Notes: generated by a model not told the origin, from the letters alone. DNA of 64,000 bases from Synechococcus sp. JA-2-3B'a(2-13) (GCF_000013225.1 NC_007776.1:2920501-2984500); one strand, 5' to 3'; positions 8,569 through 17,354 are shown, numbered from the stretch's first letter. Translations and numbers: made by a program.

Positions 8569-9705
8569 ATGCCCAAGACTTCTCAGCGCAAACCTGCTTC
8601 ACGGCTGTCTCGCTCGGGCAAACTGCAGCCGCGAAGGGCAGGGCAATCCGTTAGCAAGCGGGTACAGCGGCCCAAACGCCGAGACGGGGATCCCAAGCTT
8701 GCCCTCCGAGAGGCTCCAGTGAAGCCCATCCGTCGCGACGCGCAACGGCAGTGGCCCCAAGGCAAGATGGCTCCTCAACCAGTAGGCGAGCTGGATCCCG
8801 GCCTCTCCACTGGCGAGACAGGGATCTTGCCAGGGGAAGTTCAGCCTCAGGCCGACGGGAATCCGGAGACCGAGCTGGAGCAAGAGATTATCTACGGTCG
8901 CCAGACAGTACTGGCTGCTTTGAAAAGTCAAGCCACCCTCAATCGGGTTTGGATCTTGCCGAAGTTGCGCTACAGCCCCCAATTTTTATCTCTGTTGGAA
9001 GAAGCCAAAGCGCGGGGCACCGTTATCGACGAAGTGTCTCCAAAGCGGCTGAACGCCCTCACGGCTGGCGCCAACCACCAGGGTATCGCTGCCCAAGCCA
9101 CGCCTTATCAGTACGTGGCCCTGGAGGATTTGGTGGAAAGAAGCCGGCAGGCCGGCCCCAATCCGGTGCTGGTGGTTCTAGACGGGATCCAGGATCCCCA
9201 TAACTTGGGAGCTATTGCCCGTAGTGTAGAAGCTTTTGGCATGCAGGGGATGGTGATCCCCCAGCGGCGGGCAGCAGGGGTAACCTCGACGGTGATGAAG
9301 GTAGCGGCGGGAGCCCTCTCCACCTTGCCGGTGGCGCGGGTGGTGAATTTGAATCGGGCTTTGGAATACCTCAAAGAGCAGGGGTTTTGGGTCTATGGCA
9401 CCACCAGCCGAGGGGCTGACCCCATCTATAGCGCCGATTTTCAGCGGCCCATTGCTTTGGTAGTAGGATCCGAGGGGGAAGGGATTAGCCTGCTCACACA
9501 ACGCCATTGTGACCAACTGCTGTCCATTCCCTTGGCAGGCCGCACTGAAAGCTTGAATGCTTCTGTGGCCGCCGGCATTGCCCTCTACGAAATCCACCGG
9601 CAGCGCTCTCCCCACCACCTCAAACGCCCTGAGGTTGATACATTCCTCAACAAATCGTCAATAAAAGTAGTAGAATCTAGGGGATTGCAAAAGGACATCC
9701 AATGA
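8569..9705 (+). CDS. rlmB: TrmH/RlmB-family 23S rRNA (guanosine-2'-O)-methyltransferase
   Basis: A SPOUT-class methyltransferase of 378 residues. The first 105 residues or so are a basic, Pro/Arg-rich, probably disordered extension. Then come the substrate-binding domain (EQEIIYGRQTVLAALKS onward) and the SPOUT domain with motif 1 PHNLGAIARSVEAFG, motif 2 LVVGSEGEGIS and motif 3 SLNASVAAGIALYE, which form the trefoil knot and SAM site. The likely product modifies G2251 of 23S rRNA, but other TrmH-group specificities are possible. It probably shares a transcript with the mini-RNase III gene. Confidence 0.88.
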   Translation: MPKTSQRKPASRLSRSGKLQPRRAGQSVSKRVQRPKRRDGDPKLALREAPVKPIRRDAQRQWPQGKMAPQPVGELDPGLSTGETGILPGEVQPQADGNPETELEQEIIYGRQTVLAALKSQATLNRVWILPKLRYSPQFLSLLEEAKARGTVIDEVSPKRLNALTAGANHQGIAAQATPYQYVALEDLVERSRQAGPNPVLVVLDGIQDPHNLGAIARSVEAFGMQGMVIPQRRAAGVTSTVMKVAAGALSTLPVARVVNLNRALEYLKEQGFWVYGTTSRGADPIYSADFQRPIALVVGSEGEGISLLTQRHCDQLLSIPLAGRTESLNASVAAGIALYEIHRQRSPHHLKRPEVDTFLNKSSIKVVESRGLQKDIQ

Positions 9706-9727
9706 TTGCTAGACTTGATAATGGGGG

Positions 9728-9985
9728 ATGGATCCCGTGAGCAACCCTTTGGTCAGTCTGTTGGATAAGCTGCGCGGCCTGTCGGTCTGGATCGAGATCA
9801 CCACCGAGGACTGCACCTACTACTACGGCCCCTTCTCCGATGAAGCTGAGGCGGAGCGGCTCAAAGGCCACTACATTGCCGACCTGCAAAAGGAAGGAGC
9901 CAAAAAGATCCAGGCTCTGGTGAAGAAAATGCGCCAGCCACAGTCTCTGACGGTGACCCGTACTCCGTCGGGAGCCCGTTCCTGA
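9728..9985 (+). CDS. DUF1816 protein, cyanobacterial
   Basis: An 85-residue soluble protein. The block VWIEITTEDCTYYYGPFSDEAEA is diagnostic of DUF1816, a small cyanobacterial family of unknown function sometimes found with CpcD-like or regulatory neighbours. ATG at 9728 is used; GTG three codons on is possible. Its stop overlaps the ATG of the ferredoxin gene by one base, which argues for translational coupling with that gene. Confidence 0.8.
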   Translation: MDPVSNPLVSLLDKLRGLSVWIEITTEDCTYYYGPFSDEAEAERLKGHYIADLQKEGAKKIQALVKKMRQPQSLTVTRTPSGARS

Positions 9986-10302
9986 TGTCTGCTACGGCTT
10001 ATCAAGTAACCCTTCATCACCGCGGCCAAACCTACCGCTTCCCTGCCTCTGCGGATCAGACGGTTTTACAAGCTGCTCTGGAGCACGGGATAGAGCTGCC
10101 TTCCTCTTGTCAGGCAGGGGTTTGCACCACCTGTGCGGGGCGGCTGAAGTCGGGATCTGTGACTCAGACAGAGGCAATGGGGATTGGCCCAGAACTGCAG
10201 GCCCAAGGGTTTGTGCTGCTGTGTGTAGCCTATGCTACCTCCGATTTGGAGGTGGAGACCGATCAAGAGGAAGAGGTTTACCGTCTGCAGTTTGGCTCCT
10301 GA
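9985..10302 (+). CDS. Plant-type [2Fe-2S] ferredoxin
   Basis: A 105-residue electron carrier. Cluster ligands are C42, C47 and C50 in SSCQAGVCTTCAG and C80 in LLCVAYA. The acidic C-terminal part (VETDQEEEVYRL) fits docking to partner enzymes. It is translationally coupled to the DUF1816 gene. Whether it is the main photosynthetic ferredoxin or a specialised one cannot be told from the sequence; the C-terminal tail is slightly longer than that of PetF1. Confidence 0.9.
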   Translation: MSATAYQVTLHHRGQTYRFPASADQTVLQAALEHGIELPSSCQAGVCTTCAGRLKSGSVTQTEAMGIGPELQAQGFVLLCVAYATSDLEVETDQEEEVYRLQFGS

Positions 10303-10361
10303 CCGTGCCGGATTTCTGTTCAGGTCTACTTGTTAGCTTATGGGGGGGTGGGGGTAGCTAA

Positions 10362-10575
10362 GCCCCGCACTGTACCCGTAGGGTCATTGCCGGGATACAG
10401 ATACCCCCACATGGTGTATGATAGGAGTAGTTGCACAAAATGGCTTTTGCCGGAATCTGGTGCAACTACGCGGTAGGACATTCCGTGTCTGCTCGTGGAG
10501 GGTTCTTGCGTAGGCTCCCCGATGAAGCGAGAAGCCCGCTCCGTACTGCCAGCAGTCGGGGTCGGGAGTATGTCA
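10362..10575 (+). mobile_element. Miniature derivative of the local IS605/IS1341-type (tnpB) element, no coding sequence
   Basis: The left part, with hairpin 10364-10394 (loop arm ACCCGTAGGGT), matches the left end of the tnpB element at 12918-12948. The right part (about 10528-10575), with CCCGCTCC then an ACTGC/GCAGT hairpin then GTCGGG, matches the right end of that element at 14167-14213. Between them only about 130 bp remain and no tnpB is present. The interior contains a perfect 9-bp inverted repeat (10428-10436 with 10460-10468) enclosing a GGC-TTTT-GCC hairpin. Open frames across it are not credible genes. Confidence 0.75.
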
Positions 10576-10642
10576 CTAGGTGTTGTAGTCATTTCGATTC
10601 AAACTAGGACACTATACCCACAACTAAAACCTTGGTCGCGTC

Positions 10643-10682
10643 TTCGCGTCAGCGTTGCGGAGCAATAGCGTTGCGGAGCAAT
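10643..10682 (+). repeat. Dispersed TCGCG-CAGC / GGA-triloop repeat, with tandem duplication of the hairpin module
   Basis: TTCGCGTCAGC is followed by GTTGC-GGA-GCAA. The 16-bp unit at 10651-10666 is repeated exactly at 10667-10682. Intergenic copy. Confidence 0.8.
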
Positions 10683-10830
10683 AATGCAGGGGCCCAAAAG
10701 GTTTTTCTCAGTAGCCCGGCTGTCTCAGCCTAATCTGAAAATACTACATTAGTTTATATTGTTGGATTCTTAGTGTTAGAAGTTATCGAAAGTAAGTCTG
10801 TTTCCTTGGCGAGATCAGTTCTCGACTCCT

Positions 10831-11037
10831 GTGAAGTTGCATTTGTTGCACCTATCTCTGCCGTTGAGCTCGCCTCTCTCTGCCCCGCAACTGGAGCAAT
10901 CCCTCTGTCAGCAAGTTGACCGGGAGCTGGGCCAGCCGGCTCGGCTTCTGCGCTGGAGCTTGACGGCGGTGGAGGGGGATAGAGCCTGGGTTGAGGTGGT
11001 CGCCACCACTGATGAGGACTACTCGGATTTAGACTAG
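10831..11037 (+). CDS. Small hypothetical protein, probably conserved in cyanobacteria
   Basis: A 68-residue soluble protein starting at GTG 10831. Its LRWSLTAVEGDRAWVEVVATT segment has the alternation of a compact alpha/beta protein and looks like small cyanobacterial proteins of unknown function that I have seen annotated only as hypothetical. There is no clear ribosome binding site. It lies alone between the mini-transposon region and thiD, on the same strand as thiD. No function is proposed. Confidence 0.55.
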   Translation: MKLHLLHLSLPLSSPLSAPQLEQSLCQQVDRELGQPARLLRWSLTAVEGDRAWVEVVATTDEDYSDLD

Positions 11038-11210
11038 GACAACTCACTCTTAGTCAGCTTCTTGACAGACGTCTGCAAGAGTTTTCCCAATACCCCAGTG
11101 GTCTCAGACCAATCGAGAACCAACAGTTTCATTGCTACGTTAAAGAGATGGTTCATATTGATTGATGGAAATGGCTATCGGTACCCTTGCCCATTTTTGT
11201 CGTTTGGCCA

Positions 11211-12077
11211 ATGTCTGTCTCTGCATCTGAACCAACTCCGGCTCCACTGCTGGCCGAGCAGCACCCCCCTGTCGCCCTCACCATCGCTGGATCCGACAGT
11301 GGTGGGGGAGCAGGGATCCAAGCGGATCTGCGCACCTTTGCTTTCCAACGGGTACACGGTACCTCTGCCCTGACCTGCGTGACCGCCCAGAATACCCTTG
11401 GGGTGAGCCGGGTGGATGCGCTGCCCCCCGAAGCCGTAGCCGCCCAAATCGAGGCCGTGGTGCAGGACATTGGGGTGCAAGGGATCAAGACGGGCATGTT
11501 GCTGAATGCCGAGATCGTGCTGGAGGTAGCCCGTCAGGTGGAGCGCTGGGCGTTGCGGCCTCTGGTGGTGGATCCGGTGATGGTGTCCCGCACGGGAGCA
11601 AAGTTGCTGGCAGATGAGGCCATTCAGGCCATCCGCGAGCAGCTGATCCCCTTGGCTCAGGTGCTGACCCCCAACCGCTATGAGGCGCAAATTTTAACGG
11701 GGCTGGAGCTGCAGTCCCTGGCAGATATGCAAACGGCGGCCCAGCAGATTCACGCCTTAGGCTGTGGAGCGGTGTTGGTTAAAGGCGGAGGCATGCCGGG
11801 GGAACTGCAGGGGGTGGATGTGTGGTTCGATGGCGAGCGACTGGAAGTGCTGAAAACAGAGCGGATCCCCACCCGCCACACCCACGGCACCGGCTGTACC
11901 CTCTCGGCGGCCATTGCAGCACAGATGGCCTGGGGCAGGGATCCCTTGGCGGCCACAGTGGCGGCCAAAGCCTATGTAACAGAAGCGCTGCGACATCCTT
12001 TGGCCATCGGGTCAGGGCAGGGGCCAGTGGGGCACTTCTACCCGCTTCTGTCCGGGATTGGCAAACCTGTGCCATAA
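11211..12077 (+). CDS. thiD: Hydroxymethylpyrimidine / phosphomethylpyrimidine kinase
   Basis: Ribokinase-fold enzyme of thiamine biosynthesis that phosphorylates HMP and HMP-P. The 288-residue protein contains [22 protein letters not shown] near the start, the KTGML segment, [26 protein letters not shown] and the catalytic C-terminal [18 protein letters not shown] anion hole and base. ATG at 11211 is chosen; a TTG 24 bases upstream lacks support. No thiamine pyrophosphate riboswitch could be recognised in the 170-bp leader. Confidence 0.95.
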   Translation: MSVSASEPTPAPLLAEQHPPVALTIAGSDSGGGAGIQADLRTFAFQRVHGTSALTCVTAQNTLGVSRVDALPPEAVAAQIEAVVQDIGVQGIKTGMLLNAEIVLEVARQVERWALRPLVVDPVMVSRTGAKLLADEAIQAIREQLIPLAQVLTPNRYEAQILTGLELQSLADMQTAAQQIHALGCGAVLVKGGGMPGELQGVDVWFDGERLEVLKTERIPTRHTHGTGCTLSAAIAAQMAWGRDPLAATVAAKAYVTEALRHPLAIGSGQGPVGHFYPLLSGIGKPVP

Positions 12078-12103
12078 GAGAGAGGTCACTCTCTCTGGCT
12101 GCT

Positions 12104-12670
12104 ATGGCTAGCCCGTCGAATCTTTCTCAGAAGGGATCCCTGCCCAAATGGCGGTTTTGGCTACCCCTACTGCTGCAGCTGGGTATCGTTCTGCTGATAC
12201 CGGCTCGGCAAGCGCTGACTCTTGCTGTCGGAACCACGATCTACCTGCAAACGGCCCCTGTGGATCCCTATGACCTTTTGCGGGGCCGGTACGTGACCTT
12301 GGGCTACGTCGTCGCTCGACGCTCCACCCTAGAGCAACTGCCGGGTTGGTTACCTGATTTGGAGACGCCAGGGATCCTTTATCTGCGCTTAGCTCCCCCC
12401 GAAGGGGATCCCACTCAACCTTGGCGAGCAATCGGTGTCAGCCGGGAGATGCCCAAAGATTTGCAGCCTGAAGAGAAAGTGCTGCGAGGCTGGTTTGACG
12501 GGCAGCAGCTCAAGTTGGGAATCGAAGAATTTTTTATTCCCGAAGCGATTGGAGATGCCTTGGAAGAGGATATTCGGCGTTACCCTAAAGCCACGCGGGC
12601 AGAAGTGAAAGTGGATCCCTGGGGCAAGGCAGCATTGGTCGGCCTCTGGGTAGGGGAGCATCGGTACTAA
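12104..12670 (+). CDS. GDYXXLXY-domain membrane-anchored protein
   Basis: A 188-residue protein with one N-terminal membrane segment (FWLPLLLQLGIVLLIPARQAL) followed by an extracytoplasmic domain. The motif DPYDLLRGRYVTLGY is a clear variant of the GDYXXLXY signature that names the family, here with Arg in place of the motif Asp. Function is unknown; relatives often sit beside a DUF2157 membrane protein, absent here. It starts 26 bp after thiD on the same strand and may be co-transcribed. Confidence 0.75.
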   Translation: MASPSNLSQKGSLPKWRFWLPLLLQLGIVLLIPARQALTLAVGTTIYLQTAPVDPYDLLRGRYVTLGYVVARRSTLEQLPGWLPDLETPGILYLRLAPPEGDPTQPWRAIGVSREMPKDLQPEEKVLRGWFDGQQLKLGIEEFFIPEAIGDALEEDIRRYPKATRAEVKVDPWGKAALVGLWVGEHRY

Positions 12671-12973
12671 GTGCTCATTCTGCCCGGCTTTAACGCTTTA
12701 ACAATTAATCACTATATTCTGACATCCGAACCCGAAGGAGAGCCGGAAAACTGAATGGGGCAGGGATCCCTATCACTTGCCCCTCGAAACCCTGAAGATG
12801 GCGAGAACCGGAGCTGTGCCATTGAGGAGCTTGCTAAGTGCTGCACAGCCTTGCTCAACACCTGAATTAGGGTCATCCCAATTGGGTCAAACTTCTTCAG
12901 CTAGAAATCGCAGGAGTCCCGCACTGTACCCGTAGGGTCAGTGTCGGGAGGAATGCGAGGTTACAATAGAACC
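12671..12973 (+). mobile_element. Intergenic region containing the left end of the tnpB element
   Basis: The first 240 bp hold no gene. From about 12915 the left end begins with a three-tier hairpin at 12918-12948: outer CCCG/CGGG, middle CACTG/CAGTG, inner ACCC/GGGT. No tnpA (Y1 transposase) precedes tnpB, so this is a solo tnpB (IS1341-like) unit. Confidence 0.65.
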
Positions 12974-14209
12974 ATGACCCAAGTCCTGACCGTCTCCTGC
13001 AAGCTCAAGGCGTCCCAGTCGCAAGCCGCCAAATTGGACGCGACTTTGGAGGCTTTTGGCCAAGCCTTGAACTGGGTCAACCAAAACACACCCGAGAAAG
13101 TCGCCAACGCCGTTAAGCTCCAGTCTCTGTGCTACCGCGAAATCCGTGCCCGGTTCGGCTTGTCCAGTAACTTGGCAAGGACTACGTCCCGCTTACGCGA
13201 CCAGCAGGTCTGCAGACGGCTGGCCGGCGCCCGTAAAGTTGCCCGACAGAAAAACCGTCCCGTCAAAGCGTTCAAGAGAGGCTTTGCGACCTACGATGCC
13301 CGTATCTTTTCGTTTCGCGAGAAAGACTGGACGGTGTCGCTGACCACGGTGGAGGGTCGGGAGCGCTTTGAGCTGGCGATTGGCCGCTACCAGAGAGAAC
13401 GGCTGGCGGGCTCCAATCCCAAATCTGCCACTCTGGTCAAGCGCAAAGACGGTTCCTACTCTATTCAGATCTGTGTGGAAACGGAACCGTGCCCACCGCA
13501 ACGCACGGGCAGAGTGCTAGGCGTGGATTTGGGCAGGACGGATATTGCTCATACATCGGAAGGAGATAACTGGAATGGACAGCAGTTGAACCGAATCCGA
13601 GACCACTACTCCAAGCTGAGGGCGGCACTCCAACGCAAAGCCAGTAAGGGCACCCGCAGTTCGCGGCGCAGATGCCGTCAACTGTTGCAACGGCTGTCTG
13701 GCAAGGAGAGGCGCTTTCAGGCGTGGGTCAATCATCGCATCTCCAAAGCTATTGTCTCTAGGGCAAAAGCTACCAACAGCGCTATCGCTCTGGAAGACCT
13801 GACAGGGATCCGGGAAAGGGTCAATCAACAGCCGCGCAGCAAAGCCGAGCGGCGCAGGGCCAACAGTTGGGCGTTCTACCAACTACGTCAGTTTCTGGAA
13901 TACAAGGCGAGGGTTGCAGGGGTTTCTCTGATTCTTGTGCCGCCTGCTTACACGTCGCAGACCTGTCACCGGTGCTTACACATCCATTCTGAGCAGGGCA
14001 AGTCCTACCGCAGTGGCAAGTCGTTCAAGTGTGGGCACTGTGGATGGGAAGGGGATGCGGATTTGAATGGTGCGAATGTGATTGCGCTTTTGGGGGCTGT
14101 CGTAAACCAGCCTAGAGGTTCGGGCCTGTTTTGTTCTCTGGTGGAGCAGAGCAGGCTCAGGGCTACCGAAAGCCCGCTCCATACCGCTTCAGCGGTCGGA
14201 GTCGGGTAG
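12974..14209 (+). CDS. tnpB: RNA-guided endonuclease TnpB (IS200/IS605 OrfB), apparently intact
   Basis: A 411-residue TnpB. The RuvC-like triad is present: D185 in VLGVDLGRTDIA, E274 in IALEDLTGI and D363 in GDADLNGANVI. The zinc finger CHRC ... CGHC lies between the last two. The N-terminal helix-turn-helix and WED-like regions (about residues 1-170) are basic. TnpB proteins are programmable nucleases guided by an RNA from the element's right end; here the coding sequence runs into that end, so the last 35 residues are probably encoded by the guide scaffold. The right terminus meets the 3' end of the downstream esterase gene. ATG 12974 is used rather than 12941 because the earlier start lies inside the left-end hairpin region. 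Confidence 0.92.
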   Translation: MTQVLTVSCKLKASQSQAAKLDATLEAFGQALNWVNQNTPEKVANAVKLQSLCYREIRARFGLSSNLARTTSRLRDQQVCRRLAGARKVARQKNRPVKAFKRGFATYDARIFSFREKDWTVSLTTVEGRERFELAIGRYQRERLAGSNPKSATLVKRKDGSYSIQICVETEPCPPQRTGRVLGVDLGRTDIAHTSEGDNWNGQQLNRIRDHYSKLRAALQRKASKGTRSSRRRCRQLLQRLSGKERRFQAWVNHRISKAIVSRAKATNSAIALEDLTGIRERVNQQPRSKAERRRANSWAFYQLRQFLEYKARVAGVSLILVPPAYTSQTCHRCLHIHSEQGKSYRSGKSFKCGHCGWEGDADLNGANVIALLGAVVNQPRGSGLFCSLVEQSRLRATESPLHTASAVGVG

Positions 14210-14213
14210 TTTA
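14167..14213 (+). ncRNA. Right end of the tnpB element, predicted guide-RNA scaffold region
   Basis: A nested hairpin: CCCG/CGGG outside, CTCC/GGAG in the middle, ACCGC/GCGGT around a TTCA loop. The same architecture with changed but still paired bases is present in the miniature copy near 10535-10565. By analogy with known TnpB systems this would be the 3' part of the guide-RNA scaffold, with the guide taken from flanking DNA. Transcription is not shown. Confidence 0.5.
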
Positions 14214-14933
14214 CGTTTTCACTTCCGAATCTCTCCTATCCAACAGGTTTTGCAACCACACCTGAATATCCCGCAGGCTCTCCGGGGAAACTTCATGGCC
14301 CATCTCGTACTCGCGATAGGTAAAGTTCAGTGGCAGCGGGGCAAAATAATCCCGGATCTGACGGCCAAAAGCAATCGGCAAAACAGCATCAGCAGTGCCA
14401 TGAACCACCAGGATGGCCAGGTGTTTCATCCGCTCCGGCTCCACCGCCTCGGCCAGGATCTCTGGAGATAGGCGCCCACTCATTGCCACCACCCCCGCCA
14501 GCTTCTCCGGCTGGGTCAGAGCCAAGTACAGGCTCATGATCGCCCCCTGGCTAAACCCCAGCAAATACACCTGCCTGGGATCCAGGGCAATACCCGGGAT
14601 CCCACTGGGCAGCGTCTGTTCTAGAAAGCGGCTCAGGAGCTGGAGGCTATTGCGCGCTTGCTGGGGATCCCCCACCAGCCCTTCCGGTGTCCAGGCCATT
14701 TCAAACCAGGCAAACCCGCCTCCACTCCAAGGAATAGGGGCTCTCAAGCTGATCACCGCCAACCGAGGATCCAGATAGGGGGCCAACTGGAACAAATCCC
14801 CCTCGTGGCTGCCGATCCCGTGCAGCATTACCAACGCAGGCGCGGGTCCTAAGCCGACCTGTCGAGGCGGCTGAAAGCGGTAGGTGAGGGGCAAAGAAGA
14901 AGGCACGCAGCGGATCCTCAAAGGCGGAGACAA
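14211..14933 (-). CDS. Carboxylesterase / phospholipase-like alpha-beta hydrolase
   Basis: A 240-residue serine hydrolase of the dienelactone-hydrolase / YpfH-like group. Visible are the oxyanion strand LVMLHGIGSHEGDLF, the nucleophile elbow LGFSQGA (Ser), the acid in VVHGTADAVLP (Asp) and the base in EYEMGHEVSPE (His). Substrate is unknown. The stop codon is adjacent to the right end of the tnpB element, so its last residues may have been remodelled by that insertion. hemF lies immediately upstream on the same strand (stop at 14946), suggesting co-transcription. Confidence 0.88.
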   Translation of the reverse strand: MSPPLRIRCVPSSLPLTYRFQPPRQVGLGPAPALVMLHGIGSHEGDLFQLAPYLDPRLAVISLRAPIPWSGGGFAWFEMAWTPEGLVGDPQQARNSLQLLSRFLEQTLPSGIPGIALDPRQVYLLGFSQGAIMSLYLALTQPEKLAGVVAMSGRLSPEILAEAVEPERMKHLAILVVHGTADAVLPIAFGRQIRDYFAPLPLNFTYREYEMGHEVSPESLRDIQVWLQNLLDRRDSEVKT

Positions 14934-14945
14934 GGTATGGCCGGC

Positions 14946-15962
14946 CTACGCCCAATCCTGGGGCTGGCGGAGCACCTGGTAGAGCTTAGCTTCCCACGTG
15001 TCCGGCTGGGGCTCGTAGCCATATTCCCAGCGCACCAAGGGGGGCAAAGACATCAAGATCGACTCGGTGCGGCCCTGGGTCTGGAGTCCAAAGATCGTGC
15101 CCCGGTCGTAGACCAAGTTGAACTCCACGTAGCGCCCGCGACGATAGAGCTGGAATTGCCGTTCTCTCTCCCCCCATTCCATCCCCTGCCGCCGCTCCAC
15201 AATCGGCACATAGGCCGGCAAGAAGGCGTCGCCACAGGTTTGCACCAACTGGAAAAGATGTTCCCAACTGCGGGATCCCACCCGCACCTGTAACGATGGT
15301 GGCTCAGAAGCCAGTTGTTCGGGATCCCCTTCCGCCTGGCCTTCAGGCCGATAGAGCAGCCCAGGGCGTTCATCCTGATAGTCGAAGAAAATGCCGCCAA
15401 CGCCGCGCGCCTCGCCGCGATGAGGTAGGAAAAAGTAGCGATCGCACCAGATCTTGAAAACCGGGTAGTAGGCGGGATCCAAGCGGTCACAGGCTGCCTT
15501 GAGGGTGCGGTGAAAATGGGCCGCATCCTCCTCAAACAGGTAATAGGGGGTGAGATCCATCCCGCCCCCAAACCACCAAACCGGCCCCGCCTCGAAATAG
15601 CGATAGTTCAGGTGTACCGTCGGCACATAGGGGTTGCGAGGATGCAACACCATAGAGGTGCCTGTGGCGTAGAAAGGATGCCCTGCCGCTTCTGGACGCT
15701 GTTTCAGAATCGAAGGGGGCAGATGGGATCCGAACACCTCGGAAAAATTGACTCCCCCCTGCTCAAACACGTCTCCCTGCTGAATGACCCGCGAGCGCCC
15801 GCCCCCTCCTCCAGGGCGTTCCCAACGGTCTTCCCGAAACTTGGCTTTTCCGTCTAGGGCCTCCAGACGGGCACAGATGTCATCTTGTAGGCGCTGCATG
15901 AATTGGCTCACCTGTTGACGGGCATCCACTGGCAGCGCTGTAGGGCTTGAGGCCAGCATCAT
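14946..15962 (-). CDS. hemF: Oxygen-dependent coproporphyrinogen III oxidase
   Basis: Decarboxylates two propionates of coproporphyrinogen III to give protoporphyrinogen IX for haem and chlorophyll. The 338-residue protein shows the family blocks [60 protein letters not shown] and [29 protein letters not shown]. Start is the ATG at 15962 (a second ATG follows directly). Normal length. Confidence 0.96.
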   Translation of the reverse strand: MMLASSPTALPVDARQQVSQFMQRLQDDICARLEALDGKAKFREDRWERPGGGGGRSRVIQQGDVFEQGGVNFSEVFGSHLPPSILKQRPEAAGHPFYATGTSMVLHPRNPYVPTVHLNYRYFEAGPVWWFGGGMDLTPYYLFEEDAAHFHRTLKAACDRLDPAYYPVFKIWCDRYFFLPHRGEARGVGGIFFDYQDERPGLLYRPEGQAEGDPEQLASEPPSLQVRVGSRSWEHLFQLVQTCGDAFLPAYVPIVERRQGMEWGERERQFQLYRRGRYVEFNLVYDRGTIFGLQTQGRTESILMSLPPLVRWEYGYEPQPDTWEAKLYQVLRQPQDWA

Positions 15963-16105
15963 AGTCTTCCAATCTCTCGAAACTCGACAAAAACCTCTCC
16001 CGCCCCCATCAAACCTCTCAGACTGGGAGAGCCGAACTGCCAAACTGAAGAGTTCTAACCTGGCCGGGCAAGAAACTCCCTGGAAATCCAGGCCGCTCTT
16101 GGATC

Positions 16106-16348
16106 TTACGTGGGAACCGCCTCATAGGGACGAAGTCGCGCCCATTTGTTCCGTTCCTCGCGAAAGCTCTGGCAGCCCACCACATCCCATTCCATCTCGG
16201 TGCCCCCATTGCGGATATTGACATTGATCTGGGGGCCCTGCGGCTCAAAATCCGGCGTCAGTGTGAGATGAGGTTGCTGATGCTGCGCTTCCACGGCATG
16301 GTAGGTGGTACAGCGATCCACGTAGTAGCAGTGAATACAAATACACAT
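16106..16348 (-). CDS. ycf34: Ycf34 family Fe-S cluster protein
   Basis: An 80-residue protein beginning [20 protein letters not shown], with C2, C4, C7 and C13 in the Ycf34 spacing; these ligate an iron-sulfur cluster in the family. The rest ([32 protein letters not shown]) is also typical. Ycf34 is linked to photosynthetic electron transport regulation in cyanobacteria. The ATG at 16348 is preferred over an upstream TTG that would add five residues. It lies upstream of hemF on the same strand, about 140 bp away. Confidence 0.92.
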   Translation of the reverse strand: MCICIHCYYVDRCTTYHAVEAQHQQPHLTLTPDFEPQGPQINVNIRNGGTEMEWDVVGCQSFREERNKWARLRPYEAVPT

Positions 16349-16562
16349 GGCTGCTGCCTGCAAGAAACGGTTCCCAATCTTGAGGGTAGCATCCTGCCTC
16401 CTTCCAGACGGCGGATCCCCTCTTTCTCAGCCGATTCTTGAGATATTTCTTAGCAAAGAGAGGCATCTCCTCGTCTCTCGTCTAAAATCTCGACATATTT
16501 CTCAGGATGGGGCTTGATCTGTCCTTAGGATCGAACCATCCAGGCTATCCAGAGGAACTGCC

Positions 16563-16859
16563 ATGAACACCCACACCCGCTACCGCTTCACCTGCACCCT
16601 CTCCTTTGGAGATATCTACGGCCAGATCATCGTTTGGCTGATTGTCATCTTTGCCAGCTTGGCCGCTGCCCTCTCCCTGATGAATAGCCCCCTCTACGCT
16701 TTTCTCACCATTGCTCTGATTTTGGTGATCTCCCTGCCTTTCCTGCTCTTCGCCTTCGTGACCACCCTGCTCAATCACATCGAGTTTGCCGTTGTCCCTC
16801 CTGAGGAAGAGGAAAATCGCGCTGCTGCTGCCGCTAAGTCGCCCGTGGCCGTCAGTTAG
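16563..16859 (+). CDS. Small membrane protein, two predicted helices, unknown function
   Basis: A 98-residue protein starting at ATG 16563 after AGAGGA. Two strong hydrophobic segments (about residues 20-40 and 45-72) are separated by a short MNSPLYA loop, and the tail is acidic then Ala-rich (PEEEENRAAAAAKSP). I do not recognise the family. It stands alone, convergent with nothing nearby, followed by transposon debris. Confidence 0.65.
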   Translation: MNTHTRYRFTCTLSFGDIYGQIIVWLIVIFASLAAALSLMNSPLYAFLTIALILVISLPFLLFAFVTTLLNHIEFAVVPPEEEENRAAAAAKSPVAVS

Positions 16860-17035
16860 AAACAACTGGCAGTCGGTTGGCGCTTGTCGGATGGATCCCT
16901 ATTCCTCAAAGGCACCCGTGCTGACTTGAAAAAAACCGCGGCTCTCTTGGTCTAGCGCTTGAGTTGGCCCCTGCAAGGCGAGCAAGCGGGTAGCCTTTTA
17001 TTGGCATTTTATTGGCAATTGTTTTACCAAAAAAT

Positions 17036-17312
17036 TGGGTCTAAAGCCCTGCCGTTCACGGCAGCTTTTGTGCTGCACTCTAGACCAGTAGTAGAGTAGT
17101 CAACCACTTAAAAAACCCGGTAGTCCGGTGACTACGCAAGCAACCTAAATAGGTTTTGCCCTTTCTCTTCAACGGTACTTAAGGCAGAAGGGAACTGCCC
17201 CGCTTGGGGAGATGGGCACCGCTGTCGTAAAGGGGCAACCCGATACGGCAAGTGCTGTCTTGGAACCAAGAGCCAGAATCCTCTGCCTTTGGGCAGGGGA
17301 GTATGGTGACAT
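17036..17312 (+). mobile_element. Remnant of a second IS605-type element: structured region and right end, no coding part
   Basis: At 17050-17065 a perfect hairpin CTGCCG-TTCA-CGGCAG lies inside longer arms GGTCTA/TAGACC; at about 17110-17126 GTAGTC-CGGT-GACTAC forms another. At 17280-17299 CCTCTGCC-TTTG-GGCAGGGG is followed by AGTATG, the usual look of a tnpB-type right end on the plus strand. No transposase or tnpB reading frame remains. Attribution to this family rests on the right-end pattern. Confidence 0.5.
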
Positions 17313-17354
17313 CCTCCCGGCGCTCGTCCTGTGGACAGAGAGCGGGCCACCCTT

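Noticed and set aside
10338-10592. An 84-codon minus-strand frame over the miniature transposon
   Set aside because: It reads across both structured ends of the element and has no protein-like features.
11038-11210. Thiamine pyrophosphate riboswitch upstream of thiD
   Set aside because: The CUGAGA and ACCUGA conserved elements are not present in the leader.
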